Origin: Acanthacorydalis orientalis
Lineage: Eukaryota; Arthropoda; Insecta; Megaloptera; Corydalidae
NCBI GenBank assembly: GCA_034766995.1
Contig: CM068313.1
Coordinates: 13,880,012-13,944,011 of the forward strand
Reading direction: 5' to 3'
Length of the DNA: 64,000 nucleotides
Shown here: in pieces, positions 31,716-47,800 of the stretch
Numbering within the stretch: the stretch's first letter is position 1
How the letters are laid out: every line of letters starts with the position of its first letter
Made by a program: the position numbers and the translations under genes
Notes under the pieces: model-generated
What the model was told of the DNA's origin: nothing
The model's database searches: none
Seen by the model: the letters and a program-made list of their open reading frames with translations, nothing else

Positions 31716-33407
31716 TATTGAAGTGTTTATATAAAAACATGTGAGAATATTTAAAAAAATAAACAATAATCTTGATCGATAACAATACACCATTGAAGAA
31801 AACTAATTTACAGTGAAACACACTATACAATAAATAAATGTCATTATTATCGGTGCGACATCGTCCAGCGAACATCAATTCTGGAAACTTTCTCGAAATC
31901 GGAACCACATTTTATATATGTGTCCACCTACAATTTTTACCTAAACGCACATGTTCACCAAATGAATTCTTATCGGTGGACCGTATTAAATTTAACGGGC
32001 TACATTTTATTTTAACGACACGTCGTTAAAAAGTATCTTACCATATCCTATTTTAATTGTTCTATTTAATAGTTGCCCGTTTCGTACAATCGTATCGATT
32101 GATTTTGATCGAACAAATTGAGTTTAGTTTCCTTTTTGCATTTGAATTTAATTTTTGTTTGTATATTTTATCAGTATATTTAAACTAAATTTTAATACAC
32201 TTTAAAAATACTGCTATCGAGTAAAACGTAGTGTATTAATAATATTTATTTGATATTGGTTTTGTTGTTTATTATTACATTTTTTACTATTTTAATTTTA
32301 GAAATCTCACGTTCATAATTCATACAATGAAGTATTATATTTTTATTTTAGTTGTCAATAATTTTATCTTTAATAACTATTATTCTACTTTCACTAATGC
32401 ACTTTTTCTCATCTCATTTCTCTATAAAAAAAGTTCTGCCGTTATTCGTTCTTTGACTGGTTGATATTGCTCATGTGGTCTCTGTTTTAATTGACTGGTA
32501 TCAGTCACATGATCAGCGTTCTGTTTTACGGTGTACAACGAAAGAGAGTATACGATTTCAATGAAAAATTGATAAGAAATTCATTCAAAATATTATATTC
32601 ACAGAGGTTTTAGATAAAAAAAATCGTTACACATTTTAAGACACTTAATTGTTATACATTTAAAACTGTTTATTTGTTATGTATTTTGTTATGCTAATTT
32701 TTATTATTTTTTCTAATAAAAAAATTATGACATATTTTACGCGGATAATTTATGTGTATAATTTGTTAATTTCTGTTATTTTTTAGGGGGAAACAAGCGT
32801 TAGCGAATAGGAAACATAACCGCCTAATAAACGAAGAAAAAATCTGATTAAAATTTTTCAACAAATGATTATTCATAATTTTCAAATGTAGTTTATGCAT
32901 ATTTAGAAGACAACTCCATCATCCTTAAAGCGGTAAAGTATATAAAAATCAAAATAAAGAGTTTTAAAAAAGACATCGCCGGTCACCGATGACCCACTCG
33001 GTGCTACAGACAAATTGAATACCAGTCACCGGTGACCCTCACGGTATTTAACGTGTTAAGGAAATATTCAACAAATATACTTTTTTGTAAACATTTTTTA
33101 GAGCAATTCGTGAATAATTGTGTATTAAAACGATAAAATTGAAACTGATCTACTGTTTTACAAATTTTTTGAAAACAAAATTTCTAAAAAAGTATAGATT
33201 TAACATTTTTGAACACTTTTGAGGTAGAAAATAGATATAACTTTTAATGATTAATTGGAAACAGGGCCCAGAAAGGTTAAGATGAATAATTACACTGTAA
33301 CTTCTAATGTATTGATATCAAAATACAGCTACACTTGTTAAAGTATAAACTGATAGATCTTTTTTATAGTTTCATTCGATATAATCAAAACTGATATATA
33401 TATTTCT

Positions 33408-33449
<42 letters not shown>

Positions 33450-33530
33450 CAATACAAGCAATCTCAGCATATAATGACGAGTGCCACGTTGACAATTTTC
33501 AAAGTAAGTTGTAGTAATACGGCAAGGGTG

Positions 33531-33581
<51 letters not shown>

Positions 33582-34646
33582 CTTGAAGAAAACCGTGTTC
33601 ACCGTCTGGCAATTAATGGAGTGTAATGGTCGCGATAAACGTGAGGCGGCCACACTGACACCATGCTTGTCGAATGTCGGTAAATGAAAATGCACGTGTA
33701 CTTTTGTCGAGTGAAAAATTCGGTCAGATTTTTTTCGTAATAACAGAACGAAAATATAAATATATTGATAATAGAATTCGTATCAATATGTAAAATCAAA
33801 TAAGGAAAAATTAAATTCCAAAGAAAGCATCTGAAGTCGTCCATGTGTGAAATGGAAGAGAATACGTTTTAGATTTTTTGAATATAAATTAAATTTTGTC
33901 AATTTAAAATGTACTTGTTCAGTTGAAAAATATAAATTCGAAAAAGATTATTTTAATTCGAACGTAATATTTTTTGAAATTAAATAATATTTGAAAGTAT
34001 TTCTGATTGCGCTCGGGTTTTTTTACTCCTGGGCATGAGGATAAACTGCATCCAAGTCTTCTTCATTGTAATCCCAGTAATTTCCAATATAATTTTTGAC
34101 ACTGGCTTAATTTATTAGGCTGGTGGGATAATAATTGCAACTTTCGTTTTCTGAATTCTAACCTTATTTTTTTCGGTGAAAATGTCATTCTATCGTGTTC
34201 ATGTCAATATCATTTTAGAGTGCATTTTTCGGTTTGTATTTTGGTAACATCGACTTTGGTTTTATTATTAATTTTTCTTCAAACTGAGCTATTCAATTAA
34301 AGATGGAAAAGAAGAAAATAAGATCAAATTTTTAAATGAGTTCAAAACAGGAGGTAAAGTAGCAAAAACTACTCCTAAATTAACGACGCTTTTGGTGTGG
34401 GTACTGTTAAGGAACGTACGGTGCAATGGTGGTTCCAAAAATTTCGTGCTGGGGACGAAAGACTTAAAGATGAAGTAGGTCATGAGCATCCTTCTTCAGT
34501 CATAACGACCAGCTGAAGGCGTTAGTTAAATCAGAAATACGCACAAAAATTCGAGAGCTTACACAATAGTTAGACCTTGCTCAATAGTAGTCATCCAACC
34601 ATTCGGGACCACTTAAAACAGCTAAACAAGCTTAAAAAAGCTTAAA

Positions 34647-34696
<50 letters not shown>

Positions 34697-37600
34697 AGTC
34701 ATAAACCGCAATTACTTTTCTACCAATCTATTTTCATAATTTTTAACTCGCCTGCAAACCATGAACATTTTTCTATCAAACATTGTCCTTTGAACGCTTT
34801 TGAGTTTTGTTTATATGGATTTAGTTGGGCATGTCATCATTTTCGAAGAGTTATAGAAAAAAAATCAATCTTAAATGCTCATACAATTTCTACTATTCGA
34901 TATAGATTACAAAAAGAATAATCATATTTAAGCTCACAACTGCCCTAGCTGCTTTAACTATGAGCACATCTGAATAACCACTAGCTTTATATCACATCCA
35001 TGTACACAAAAGTATACAAAAAAAATTACTCGCACACACGCACACATGTGTGTACATAGAGTCAGAGAGGGGACCCGTACGCGCGATCATGGAATACGAG
35101 GTTCGGATGCTGCGATCCGACGGACCGGAAGCGCGTGATAACCAACGTTCGCGACAAAAGAAACGTCGCGACGCTCGGCAGCGACTCGCGACGACCCTAT
35201 TTCACCCTTACATAGCGATATACACGTTCAAACACTCTCGGATACCACATTTGTAACGATTGTGTCGTTCCACCATGTACCTACATGTTTGTGTACACGT
35301 ACGGTTTTTTTTCACAGAGTACATAAATATTACTATATGGCCCAGTTTTCAGTTTAAAAGATTAACGTGTATGTGTGCTTTTTTTCAATAGAATGCACAT
35401 TATTTACAAATAACTATATATTATAAATAAAAGAAGTTCAAATTCAGTATTTTGTGCTGATATGTAGATTTGATTGATTGTTTAAGACTATATCTGCATT
35501 TGGAAATATTAACAACACAAATTGTATGGATATAAACAATTAACATAATGATTACTGCGACAAAGATATTTTATTTCAGAATACATAAATAAAATCACTA
35601 GTACAAGAAAGGATATTACAATTGTATTAGGTTGTTAGAAGAATAATTGCAGTTTATGACCTTCAAATTCATATACATTTTTTAATTTAAGTGATTTTAA
35701 GTGGTCCGGAACTATTTGATGACTAACGTTTGACTTTTGTGTAAGCTTTTGAATTGATATGCGCGATTCTGATTCAACTAACGCCTTCAGTTGATCGTTA
35801 TAAACTGAAGAAAGGAACCTGCGACCTCCTTTATTTTCAAGGTTCTCATCCCTAGCACGACATTTTAGAACCATCATTACACCGTACGTTCCTTAATAGT
35901 ACCCACACCACAATTTACGAGTAGTTTCTGTTGCTTTACCACCCGTTTTGAATTCGTACAAAAAATGCTCTTATTTGCTTCTTTTTCATTTTCAATTCTA
36001 CAGCCCAATTTAAAGCAAAATTAATAATAAAACCAAAGTCGATGTTACCAAAATGCAGACCTAAAATGTACTTTAAAATGATATTAACGTGAATTCGATG
36101 AAATGACTTTCATTGAGAAAATAAGGTTAGAATTCAGAAAACAAAAACCGCAATTATTTTCTTACGAACTTAATAGTTTTCTCAATTCGACTTTGATTTA
36201 ACTCTCATTTTTCTATCTTTAACTTTTTAAACATTTACATAGTTATGTATCGATACACCATCACAAGAATAATGAAGCTATTCTAGAAATTCGAACAAAC
36301 AAACCTCTTTTTTCTTAATTATGAATATATCAATTTTGGGATTATCTTGTTGTAAAATTTTTCTATTACTTTAAGATATCCTAATCTCAATTTGATCAAA
36401 TTTCAGTTTGTAGAACCTTACTCATTTTAATATTCTCTTTTCTCCCTATTTCTCTCTTTCTCTCTCACACTCTCTCTCTTCTCTCTCTCTCTCTATATAT
36501 ATATATATAGTAATTTTCTATGATTTCTTTACATATTACACATACTTTCTATTTACATTCTTTTTTGTCCTTTTTGTCAATAAAGTTATGTTTTTTAATA
36601 ATAATAAATATTTCAGATGACTGATTATTTCAGTTATCGATTTCCGTTTTTTTTTTGAAAATTATCTCTTCATTGTATTCAAAAAAACGACTAAATGACT
36701 CTTGAATAGTTTAAGACATTGGGTAGTAATATAAAAGAAAGATTACTGAAAAATCATCTTTGAAATGGTGTATTTGTTTTTCCTAATAAGTAATAATTTC
36801 TTCATTTCAATCAATTTACTAATTTCTTTATTCTATCAATGAAGAAATTTTGGTGTGATTTGTTCATCCAGTCCATCAGGGCATCTTTAATTTCGTTGTT
36901 AGGGTCAAATGTCTTCCTTTGAGATCACAATTTATGATTGGTACCAGATCTGAACTTCTAAAAGAATATATGATCATATTCAATTTGTTTACAGTTTCTG
37001 GAGTGTGTTTTTCAAAGTGTAATCGTGCATTTTCGTCATCAAGGATTGGCTGAAGGAAAAAATATCAGATGTTTGACGCAGAATTACGTTTTTTTTATTA
37101 ATCGGGGTGTCATGTTAGCGGTGGGAGCGTTACCAAATATCATAACGCAGGTTCGCACTCAGTACGCCGCAACCGTTCAACCGATTCGCATCGGATTAAA
37201 AGTGTTTAACAGCTAAATGACTTCGAAATATAAAAATTCTTAATTTGTTGAAATCCGTTGATTAGATTAGAAGTTACGACCTTTGAAAAAAACCTGGAAA
37301 ATTTAAACATCGATTTTTACATTGTGTCAGAATTAAAAGGCCAATATATCGAAAATTCTTTATCGTACGACAAAACTAAAATATAAAGCTTTCAGAGAGA
37401 GCGGATAGAGCTTTAAAAACTCTATAAGAGGAGCCCACATTCACTTTTGTAATTTTTAAAAATTTTCATAAATCAAGCTATCAAATTTGTCAACATCTCC
37501 CAAATTTAAGTTGCTGGAAAAACTGTTGCGGAACGTATAAGAAACTACAGAAAATGTAATGTGGAGGAAGAGCGAAGGCCAAAGAGTTCGAAAAAAATTA

Positions 37601-38217
37601 TTTTGATCCTATCAGAAAAGATGAAATTGTATTTTTAAGCAACTTAAAACATTTTCACTTCTCTAACCCGACGTAATTCTATTCAAACTTCTACGGTTGT
37701 GTACATATACAACCCCTGTTTATTTTTTTTATGTCAATGAAATAAAAAAAAACGTTTGTGAGAACATGAAATTCATTTTTAAAAGTAGTTTATTAACATT
37801 TGATTTTATTTCGAAAAATGTTTAATATCTTAATAAGAATGAAAATAATGTTCGTTCAGAACATCCAGTATTTAATGGCACGTTGTTTTATATGTAAAAA
37901 AAAGAACAATACGTGCCATATTATTACGTTTTACTTAAAAAACAACATGTTTTATAAATTTATATGTCATATTATACAATATACGATTTTTAAAAATATT
38001 TATTTATCATAAACCGATCACTGATCGGCTAAAAAGATTGATTGTACACCATAAAACGATCGAGCTGCTTTCTACTCTTAATTTTTCGAAACTATTAACA
38101 AATAACGAATGACAGTTTTGCAATGAAGTCATTTTTTCAAAATGTCTACTTTGTGTGTTAAACCATTATTGAACAACATCGTGTAACATTAAATGTACAT
38201 TGGAACTTCTTCGTTTC

Positions 38218-38272
<55 letters not shown>

Positions 38273-39312
38273 GGTATGTATGTATGGTATGTATGGTATG
38301 TATGTATGTATATATACATAATCGAGTTGCGATTATATTCGCAGCGAATGTTACTATTCGTGTGTGTTTGAGTGTAAAATCATTTGCTTTGTCGTGTTTC
38401 GTCTCGTATGAATATTTAATAGTTATTCGATACGCGTATCAGTATGCACGATTTACTTGGATCAGCCAGTGACTTCATTTTGGTGTGGTGTCCGATGGCA
38501 TAGAAATAATTTCATAACTGCACACAACGTTATACGAAAAATATATAATGTTTTTCTATCGATATCACAGCAGGTTATTATATGAACGCGTTAGAGGATG
38601 AAGTATTATCTTTACGAATTTAATTCATTTTTTTTTTACATGTATATTTCTTCCATGTGATTTTACTGAATGAGAAAATGGATAATTTCTACGTTAGAGA
38701 GTTGTGAGCCTTTCCAAGTATTTTATTCCATTATAAATAGCTTAAAGTAATAATGGAACAAAATTAAAGGAGATACATGGTTCTTGTTGCAGATTGTTAA
38801 ATATGAGGGTAATTTGAAAAGTTCGTGGCTTAACTATGAAAGAATATAACATGTGTTTTTAAATTACTTTTATTTCTCAATTTGGTTCCCCTGATGTAAA
38901 TCCTTTTCTTGGAAGTCCTCAAAATTGCGATTCACTGTTGCTAACAATTCTTCATCTGACGAAAATCGCCTACCACCAAGATATTTTTTTATGTTTTGTG
39001 AACAGATGGAAATCTGTGGGGGCCAAATCTGGAGAATAGGGTGGATAGGGCAGTAAGTCGTACTTTAATTCAGCGAGTTTTGCAATGGATGCAACACTTG
39101 TAAGGGCTTGCATTTTTCTGATGGAAAATGATTTTTTTCTTTGATAAATCTAATCTTTTCTCGGGAATTGTTTAATCGAGTCGATCCAAAAATTTAGACT
39201 ATAACACTTGTATAAGGACGTGCATTTTCCTGATGTAAAATGATTTTTTCTTTGATAAATCTGTTATAGCCTTTATTTTTATTGCTCAAATGCTGGTTTA
39301 TTGTTGCGGAGT

Positions 39313-39366
<54 letters not shown>

Positions 39367-41734
39367 CTATTACTTTCAAAGTTTTGTTAAACCTATGAAA
39401 ACCAACTATTCGATTTCAATTTTCTTTAAGTCGAACAAATGAAAATTCGTCTATTAAATGAATTTTTCTTTGTATAATAAAATCTGTAGATAAAAAATAA
39501 CTGTTGCAATTAACGGAATGATTTTAATACGGGATAATTTAAAAAAAGTGTAAATAAGATGAATTACATTTGATCATTATTTAAAAAAAAATGTTTAGGC
39601 AGATAGTAGTGCATTGAATATTCAATTAGTAATTGTCGATGTCGAAAGAGTATGAAAAATATTTATTTATTGTAATCACATTTCGTTATCTGATTAAATA
39701 TGAACAATAGACGGAACCTATTGTGTGATTGTAACGAAAATTCGCATCCGCACACAATACTCAAATTGATTCTTAGGATGACATCATCGTTCGATTATGA
39801 ACAATGTTAACGCAGATGGTGTATTTCGCAGCTTCACAAATATCTGACGTAAATCTGTGATTCGATTGACGTCGAGGTCCCCTTACTAGTAATTGAAACA
39901 TCGAAACGAATCAATGATTATAAATCAAAAAGAATCGAATATAAATAGATCTGTTCGTTCGAGTAATGGATATTCAATCAATAAACGACAATGCGTTTTG
40001 TTAGCGCAAACATTCTTTGATACAAAGTTAACAAAGTCACATTCGATCGATTTGTTTCACTTTTTTTTTCATTTAAAGTGTTCGCCCGACAGAGATTTAT
40101 GCGAGGAAAATGTGCTAGCGCGCGATTTTTCACTTTTATTAAAATGACCGTACGTACCGTTACTGGTTTTCAACTATTAACAAAAAAAAAGTCAATCGTG
40201 TTTTTTGTTTGTTTGGAGATATCGATAAAATATTGCAATCAACGGTTTTCTTTCATTTTTCATCGATCTATCGTCTCTTTGTTGCGCGGTTACTAAAAAC
40301 GCCGTGAGGATGATATACCTCTAGCGGCGGTGAATTGTTCACGAGCGGCATTGTACTCTTCCGGGATGGTGGCCGGGAAAGATTCTCCACCTCCGCGACG
40401 GCACGGATCAATGGGCGTCCGTCGGGACGCGTTCCCCGCGCGTAACGCGCGCCGTCATGCGTGAACGCGACGTTAAATAATGACAAACGTCGGTGAGTCG
40501 CCGTGTCATACGCCACCGTCGCCGTCGGCGTCGCCCACCCCCGAAAAACACGCATTGTCTAGCGTGTTGCAGGGTCGGCGCTCGAGCGACGAAACTCGAC
40601 GCGTTCGATCAGATAGATCTGTGTTCGGTTCCCGTGCTTGCGGTCGAACGTTGTGGTCAGATCGATTTGTTATGTGCCGTTTATGATGACGTACGAAGGA
40701 AAATATGCACGGACGGCGCTGTGTGTCGTTCTGTATGCGCGCTATCCTAGCTGAATAATCTGCTCGACAGTCTTTTTATACGTTTTATTTGAATGTGCAT
40801 TTTTTTGTTGCACATGTGTGTTACTAGGTTCGTAAAAAAGTTACGATGGAAAATATATTGTTTGATAGATTCTAACACGGGTTCTATAAAATATGTGAGC
40901 ACTATCCGAGAAATAGATTGATTCTTTTATCGACTTTGCTCAAAAATAGTTTCTGTTTTACAAGTTTCAAGCTAAATATTTAACCCCTTCGAGACGAGGA
41001 TTTTTGTATAAGACTATCCCTATGAGTCGGAAATTTTGATATCGTTGAAAAAAAGATAAGGGGAAAATTTTGGAAGGTGATAAATGAACATTATAAACAT
41101 TGTTTGTTCAAATTAGATAATGACACAAGGTGTGTGTCATTGGCTCCTCAGCAAATTTGTGATACGAGGAATCGATGACACACCATATGTGTTACAGAGT
41201 TTTGTTTTCATCACTTCCTCATTGTTTACCTTTCTTAATTTTCTCAAATAATATATATTTCATATATTTCATTGAGAAATAAATAGAAAGATTCGAATGG
41301 TCTTGATATAAAATATATATATATTCAGTAAATTACTTACTATACATTTACTTTAATTGTCTCTCTATTAAATAAATATTTTTAATACATTTTGATTTAA
41401 TTTCATTTACACTTTCTTAAAGACACAATGCTTCAACAGACTGAAAATAAATATATAACAGTATTCTGTTTAAGAAACATTTGTGTTGAACGAATAAATC
41501 ACCAAATTCCTAATTACTATTTCAAATTAGATCCATTTTTCGCATTAAAAAAATTTAAACTGTACAAGGGACACCCTGTTAATTTTTCGGTCCATTCACC
41601 ATGGTCTCTAGAGAACCACGACAAATAAGATTTATTCGTTACTTACCTATTTCTCCCCTAACTTGATTTCAAATTGACCAAACATCTGTCAACATAGGTA
41701 ACTAAGTCACATGCATATTTTTCCAAACTAAGAA

Positions 41735-41809
<75 letters not shown>

Positions 41810-42146
41810 CTAGTGCTTTATGTCCGCATTGTCGTACAGCATTGAGCAAAAAAAAAACTGAATAAACGACAGCGACGAAACGGGGCAACAAAGAAATGGC
41901 CCGAACCGCAATTATCAGATCGAAAAGGTATATATTCACAGTCGGATGCACCCATTGAACACGCGGCCTTGTCGTTCGCGTCGCGTTGCGCCACGCTGAC
42001 AAGTCCCCCCACACTCTCGATGCGTTACCCTCTTTCGACCCATGCCATGTTCATTTCTCGTTCGTGTTCTTTTAATTAGTTAGTGATATGACATTGTGTC
42101 GAAGATGATATTCTTTCGTTGTACGATAATATCTATATCTAATTTC

Positions 42147-42198
<52 letters not shown>

Positions 42199-43650
42199 CA
42201 TATTTTTTTAGTTTGTGGTCAAATATATTCAGTTACAATATATTACAAATTATTTCAGAACTTGTTTCAACATATAACTTTATAAATAATTATTAGTAGC
42301 TAAAAATTTAATAGAAGAAACTTATATTTGAATTTATATTTAAAATCATCCACTTTCTTTTGGTTTATAAAATATATTCTAGTAATTATTATTTTTGCAT
42401 TCTTAAAACATTTGCTAATTTTGATAGAGAAAATAGTGAGCAGATCCAATAAAATTAAAAAATACAGTCCTGACACTGTGACTAAATTTACACTCACAAA
42501 AGAATTCTTTTATTATTTCAGAAACTACACAAAAGAAATCTGGTCAAAACTGTTTAATAAATCATTATTGATCATTCATAAACGTTTCGATCGAGGTGTC
42601 GGCACCTTTAGAGCATTAAGATACAGAAAAAATTTTTCTGGCTTGTGGAATGAAGTATGAGAGATATGGGAAGAAATTTCAGTATGATGTACAGTATCTA
42701 TATATGGAGAAATATAATCGCATCTATTGTTAAATGTATTTTTAAAATTTACAAGATTTAGAGCAAAAATTACTGCGACAGAATGAGGAATAATATGTAT
42801 TTTCGACAGTGGGCAGATGTTTAGTCAAGAAAAATACGTCAGATGTGCATTTTAAACAAAAAATAAATATTAGTTCATGGTATGTTTGGTTGCTCAATGT
42901 ATGAAATTTACTTGAAAGTAAAATATGAAAAAAATTAGAGAATGAGAAATCTGGAAATAGAAAACATTCAAGGAACGCAATTTTACTTTACAGAACATGC
43001 ATCCAATAAAAAGATATCAGAAATTTAATCAATAATTTTAATATTAAACTAATTATAATTTGATTAAGAGGTTAATCCGTGTTTCGGCTTAACATTCTGT
43101 ACCTTGGAGCACTGAAGATGATCGTACCGGTAAAGAAATGCGAATACGTGGCAATTAAAAATGGTTTATTGAATATTTTTGATCAGAAGATTTATTGTGC
43201 GTTGTGAGGTGAAAATAGATCATTTGTAAAAGTCACTAAAATCGTTTTATTTTGTTGTGGATTCTTAAAAATACAGGACTAAGAAACTAATAATCTGATA
43301 GGTTTGAAAATTTTCCTTGATAAAATTAAAATTCTTTTTTCCTTCTAAAATAAAAATCGCTTTATCGTACGAACTACAAAAATTATAATACTAATTGTAA
43401 ATTTTTCTTTTTTAAAAAGTAACACTAATAATTTTGATAAAATAATCGATTAATTATTTTAAAGCAGCTCTGTTTATGTTATTTATTATTTTTTTTAAAG
43501 AATGTATTTCGTACGATAGTGAATTATAAAAGTCAAATAAAATAAGAGTTTATAAAAAAAATGATAATTGAGATCACCGGAAGTGCAGATATCCTGCCAT
43601 TCATCGACACAAAAGAAATGTGCTGAGTTATAATAAATATCTGTTAAGGT

Positions 43651-43719
<69 letters not shown>

Positions 43720-44799
43720 GTGTAAAAATTACTTCTGTGTCTTTAAATCAATTATAATTCTGTTTTAAGTTGAAATATTTTATTGTATCTTAGGATTTTG
43801 AAGGATCAACATTAACATTAAAAAATATTATACAAGTGTCCTAGAATAAAATGCACTTTTGAAAAATTCATGCTAAAACTTTGGTTTGGGTGTGAGTAAC
43901 TTTTATTGCTGAAAACATGAAGAATGCTAATGAGAGTTTGTGTTTTCAAAAATTAAATTGTCCAGATGACAACCGTTTCGAGGACGATATTCTTCTAATC
44001 TCGTTCTGAAATTTCAAGATGCTTTTCATTTGCTCCGTAGTCATAGGATTATTTGAGTATACTCTGCTCTTAATGAATCTCCACAAAAAAATCAAGAGAG
44101 GATAAATCAGGATTTCGTGACGGCCACACAATATCACCCCTAACAGTAGTGTACGAACGCTCGTTTTCTTAAAAGTGTGTATGCAAAACGAGCGTTGTTG
44201 TTCCTTAAAGTGATTCATAACGACTAAAATTTATAGAACTGAGCTATCGAACGACACCACCCGTGCCCTCCTTCCTCCACGCGCTCTCGTGTTGCAAGGT
44301 AAACAAAAATGCATTTTAATCTGGGACACTCTGTATATTTTGTCTAATCAATAGGCATAACCTCACAAAACGGTAGTAAACACGATAGAGGCCGGAAAGC
44401 AGCATGTTAGACATTGCATACTTTTCGCATTCCAATTGAAAAAAATGCTGCCAAAGCAGCGGGAATGATTTTTTCAGCTTTGAGAGAAAGTGTTGTAATG
44501 CATAAAACATGCAGTAAATGCTCAAATATGGAAGAGGTCCGAAAATCTATTAAGAATTTATCGACCCAAAGCCACCATCTTTATTTTAACGACGTATTCG
44601 TGAGTTACTCGACAGATGGAGCAAAGTTATACGAAATAATGGGGTACATTTTGAGGATTGAAATGTATTCCATTTTTCTATAAACATTCATTTCTTATAA
44701 AAAAGGCACCGAATTAATTTGTACACCTAATATAGTTGGATCGTATTAGAAATGTTATTTTTAATACAGCTTTAACTGAAATTAATTTTCATTTAATAT

Positions 44800-44860
<61 letters not shown>

Positions 44861-47800
44861 ATATATCAATCAGTAGCGCGTTATTCTATAGACAAAAATG
44901 GCAATTTCCTAGGACCCCCTCCCAACAGGTGGACCCCAAACCAATCTTTCATAAACTCATTACTATATAACAACTACTGTACATAAGGTCCCCGAATTCA
45001 AATTTGCCTGAGTCCTATGAATAATATAACGCGCCACTGATGATATTAATTACTATAGAAAAATCGTTTTTGTTTCAAATGTAAAAAAATGATTTTCAAA
45101 CAAATATATTCTATTATATGCGAGTACTGTTTTGTTACAATGAAATTTCTTTTATGTCATGGACAAGTTTTACAAAAAGTAGAACATATACGAACATAAT
45201 TGTACTGTGTAAATTAACCATTACATCATTGTAACTGGAGTACAAGTTCATTACATTACAAATACAAAAATGAATCCCACATAAATTCTTCACATATAAG
45301 TCAGTCGCATAACCAATGCAATTCGAAACATAATTTATCTGCGTGTATGAATCGACAATACCGAATGCCCTTTTCGCCACAAACCGACGACGGGTGGTGC
45401 GATGCATTTTTAGTGAGCGTATAGATCATTCCTTGAATATTTCATTCAACGTGAACGGACTTTTTTTTGCTCAGGTAAACGTTTCCAAGTATCCGATAGC
45501 GGATGACGCCGCCGAGGCTATTTGTGCACATATACACAAACACACATACACAGAAAGTCAGGTAAAAAGACTGAAATATAGCACAAGAGCCACTCATTCT
45601 TGTTTACTATTTTTAAACAAATTCGACACAAAGGGAATTGACTTAGTATGCCCGAGAGGTTGTTCTTATGTTGCTTGTTCATATCATTTTAACATTTCGT
45701 TTCGGTCAATAGATCTGGAATTCCGTTCACGCGTATTAAATTTAAATATATTAGCAAGTATACACTTCACATATGCACGTTACCATTGTTTAGACATGAA
45801 ATTACATTCTGTTGAGGAAACATTTTGTTGTGTGTTTTTAATAGAAGCAGTTGATTGCAAACGGACATGACAATTTATGTATTTTAAATATATATAAACG
45901 AATCGCCAAACATTGACAATACGTGTTCTTATTAATATATGTTATTTTTGTAGATGATATGTTTGTAATATTCGATTTTTTATATATTACTAGACATACA
46001 AATTAATTCTATGCCTTTAAATTGATTTAATCGAAATTATTTTTTAAATAAAAATATTTCCTCGTCGTTTTAGGAGTATGAAGTGCCAACCCTAACATTT
46101 AAAAACACTACATATCTTGACCGAACAGTTGGCATAACCTCACAAAACAGTAGTGAACGTGATGGCGTCCAAAAAGCAGCATATGAGGTATTGTATACTT
46201 TTCGCATTCCAGTTGAAATAAAAATGCTGCCGAAGCCGCAAGAATGATTTACTCAGTTATGGAGGAAAGTGGTGTGTGCATAAACCATGTAAAAAATGGA
46301 AAAACAGTAGAATAAGTCTAAAAATGCATTGACGATTTCATCAAATCAAAACTGTCATCGTTTTTTCGACGAGGGATTTGTCAATTACTAGACAGATGTA
46401 TCAAAGTTCATACATCGTCATTAGAGCGCCAAGGTGTAGAAAAATTTAAGAAACGTACAGAAACAAGACTGCCAAGGTGTAGAAAAATAAAAGATTTTTC
46501 TATATCTTCGGACTTTGAAGATGATGACATCATTATTTAAATATGCATAAGCAACAATCAAAGGTAGAAAATAATTTATTTGCGAAATGAAATAACTAAT
46601 TTTGGATTGAAATATTTTGACGTTTGGTTAGAAATTCAGTTTAAATTTTATGGTCCATAGCATAAGAAAATAATCTACTTATGAAAGTGAATTTAGCTAC
46701 AGTGCCGGAACTGTGTTATAATAACTAATTTAGTTATCTAAAACTACCTGAAGATTGCACAAGAACATTAACCAGTTGTGGCAGATGAAGATTCGTGTGC
46801 TTTACATAAAACCTCACCAAGACAATGTTTCAATGGGATTAGAGATATGAAAACAAACAATTATAATTGTAATGTATGTTAGCTGGGTAAGAAGGTACCC
46901 TCGTTATGAAAAATCTGCATACCTTGGTGAAAATCTCTGATACACAAAATGTACAGAAAAAAATAACAACTCGAGTAATGAGCCTCTGTCTTTAGCTCTC
47001 TTGCACTGCGAAGCAGAAAAATTTAACAAACAAATGATGCTTATTTACAGTTCTTTAAGAAACAAGTCTCTGAGAATTGAACGTTACGATTTCTAATTAA
47101 TTATGGATAAAACTAGTGTATTGTAAGTGTATTGTAGTTCGAAAATTTTAATAAGGATTTGGAGCCATTTTCAGTACTTCCACGTGTCATTTCTCACAAT
47201 TAGCTAGCAAAGCTTAGAATTGACAAAATCAAAGATATACATTTGTTTTAATTTTAAAACTTAGAAAGTTCAATAACTCAAAGAAGCCTAATCGTGTCTC
47301 CAACGAGCTATATTCTTGCATACAGAAACTATTGATTTGATTATTGAAAACGTTTAAGAATAGATTTAGAATCAAATCAGTAAAAAAGTCATGTTCTTTA
47401 TTGAAAACCCTGCTATCCGATGTGTTACTCTGAGGAGGTGCGTTCATAATTATAATTATTTGAACAAAAAAATAGAAAAGCAGATGTTTAAAATATATTT
47501 TATTATTTCGAAGAAAACAGATTGTTTTGTTAGTTTAACGAAATACATTATTTATACAACAATCTGAGATTTAAGATAAGTACTGTTTATTTTACATCTC
47601 GAGTAATGCACTCAGAATGAAAAATCGTCCTCAGTTAATAAATACAATCTTAATTTATAATTTGAAGTGATAGAATATGTATTATGCATGTTTCATTTAC
47701 CGTATTTTTGCAAAACACTATTTTAAAAAATAGGTAAATGTGTTTAAAAAAAATATATTATATGAATTCTTCATCTATGATTTTTCATAAACTGTTTCAT

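Noticed and set aside
37500..37640. Open run '[20 protein letters not shown]' resembling a Tc1-type HTH
   Set aside because: Too short and no ITRs or second domain; could be chance.
40268..40750. Arg/Pro-rich frames on both strands of the GC-rich island
   Set aside because: Stop codons are rare in GC-rich DNA; frames overlap on both strands and match no family.
41129..41184. Imperfect hairpin around GGTGTGTGTCATTGG and GATGACACACC, near a TTAACCCCTTCGAGACGAGG stretch at 40980
   Set aside because: Possibly an old TTAA-type element, but I could not find a convincing second end.
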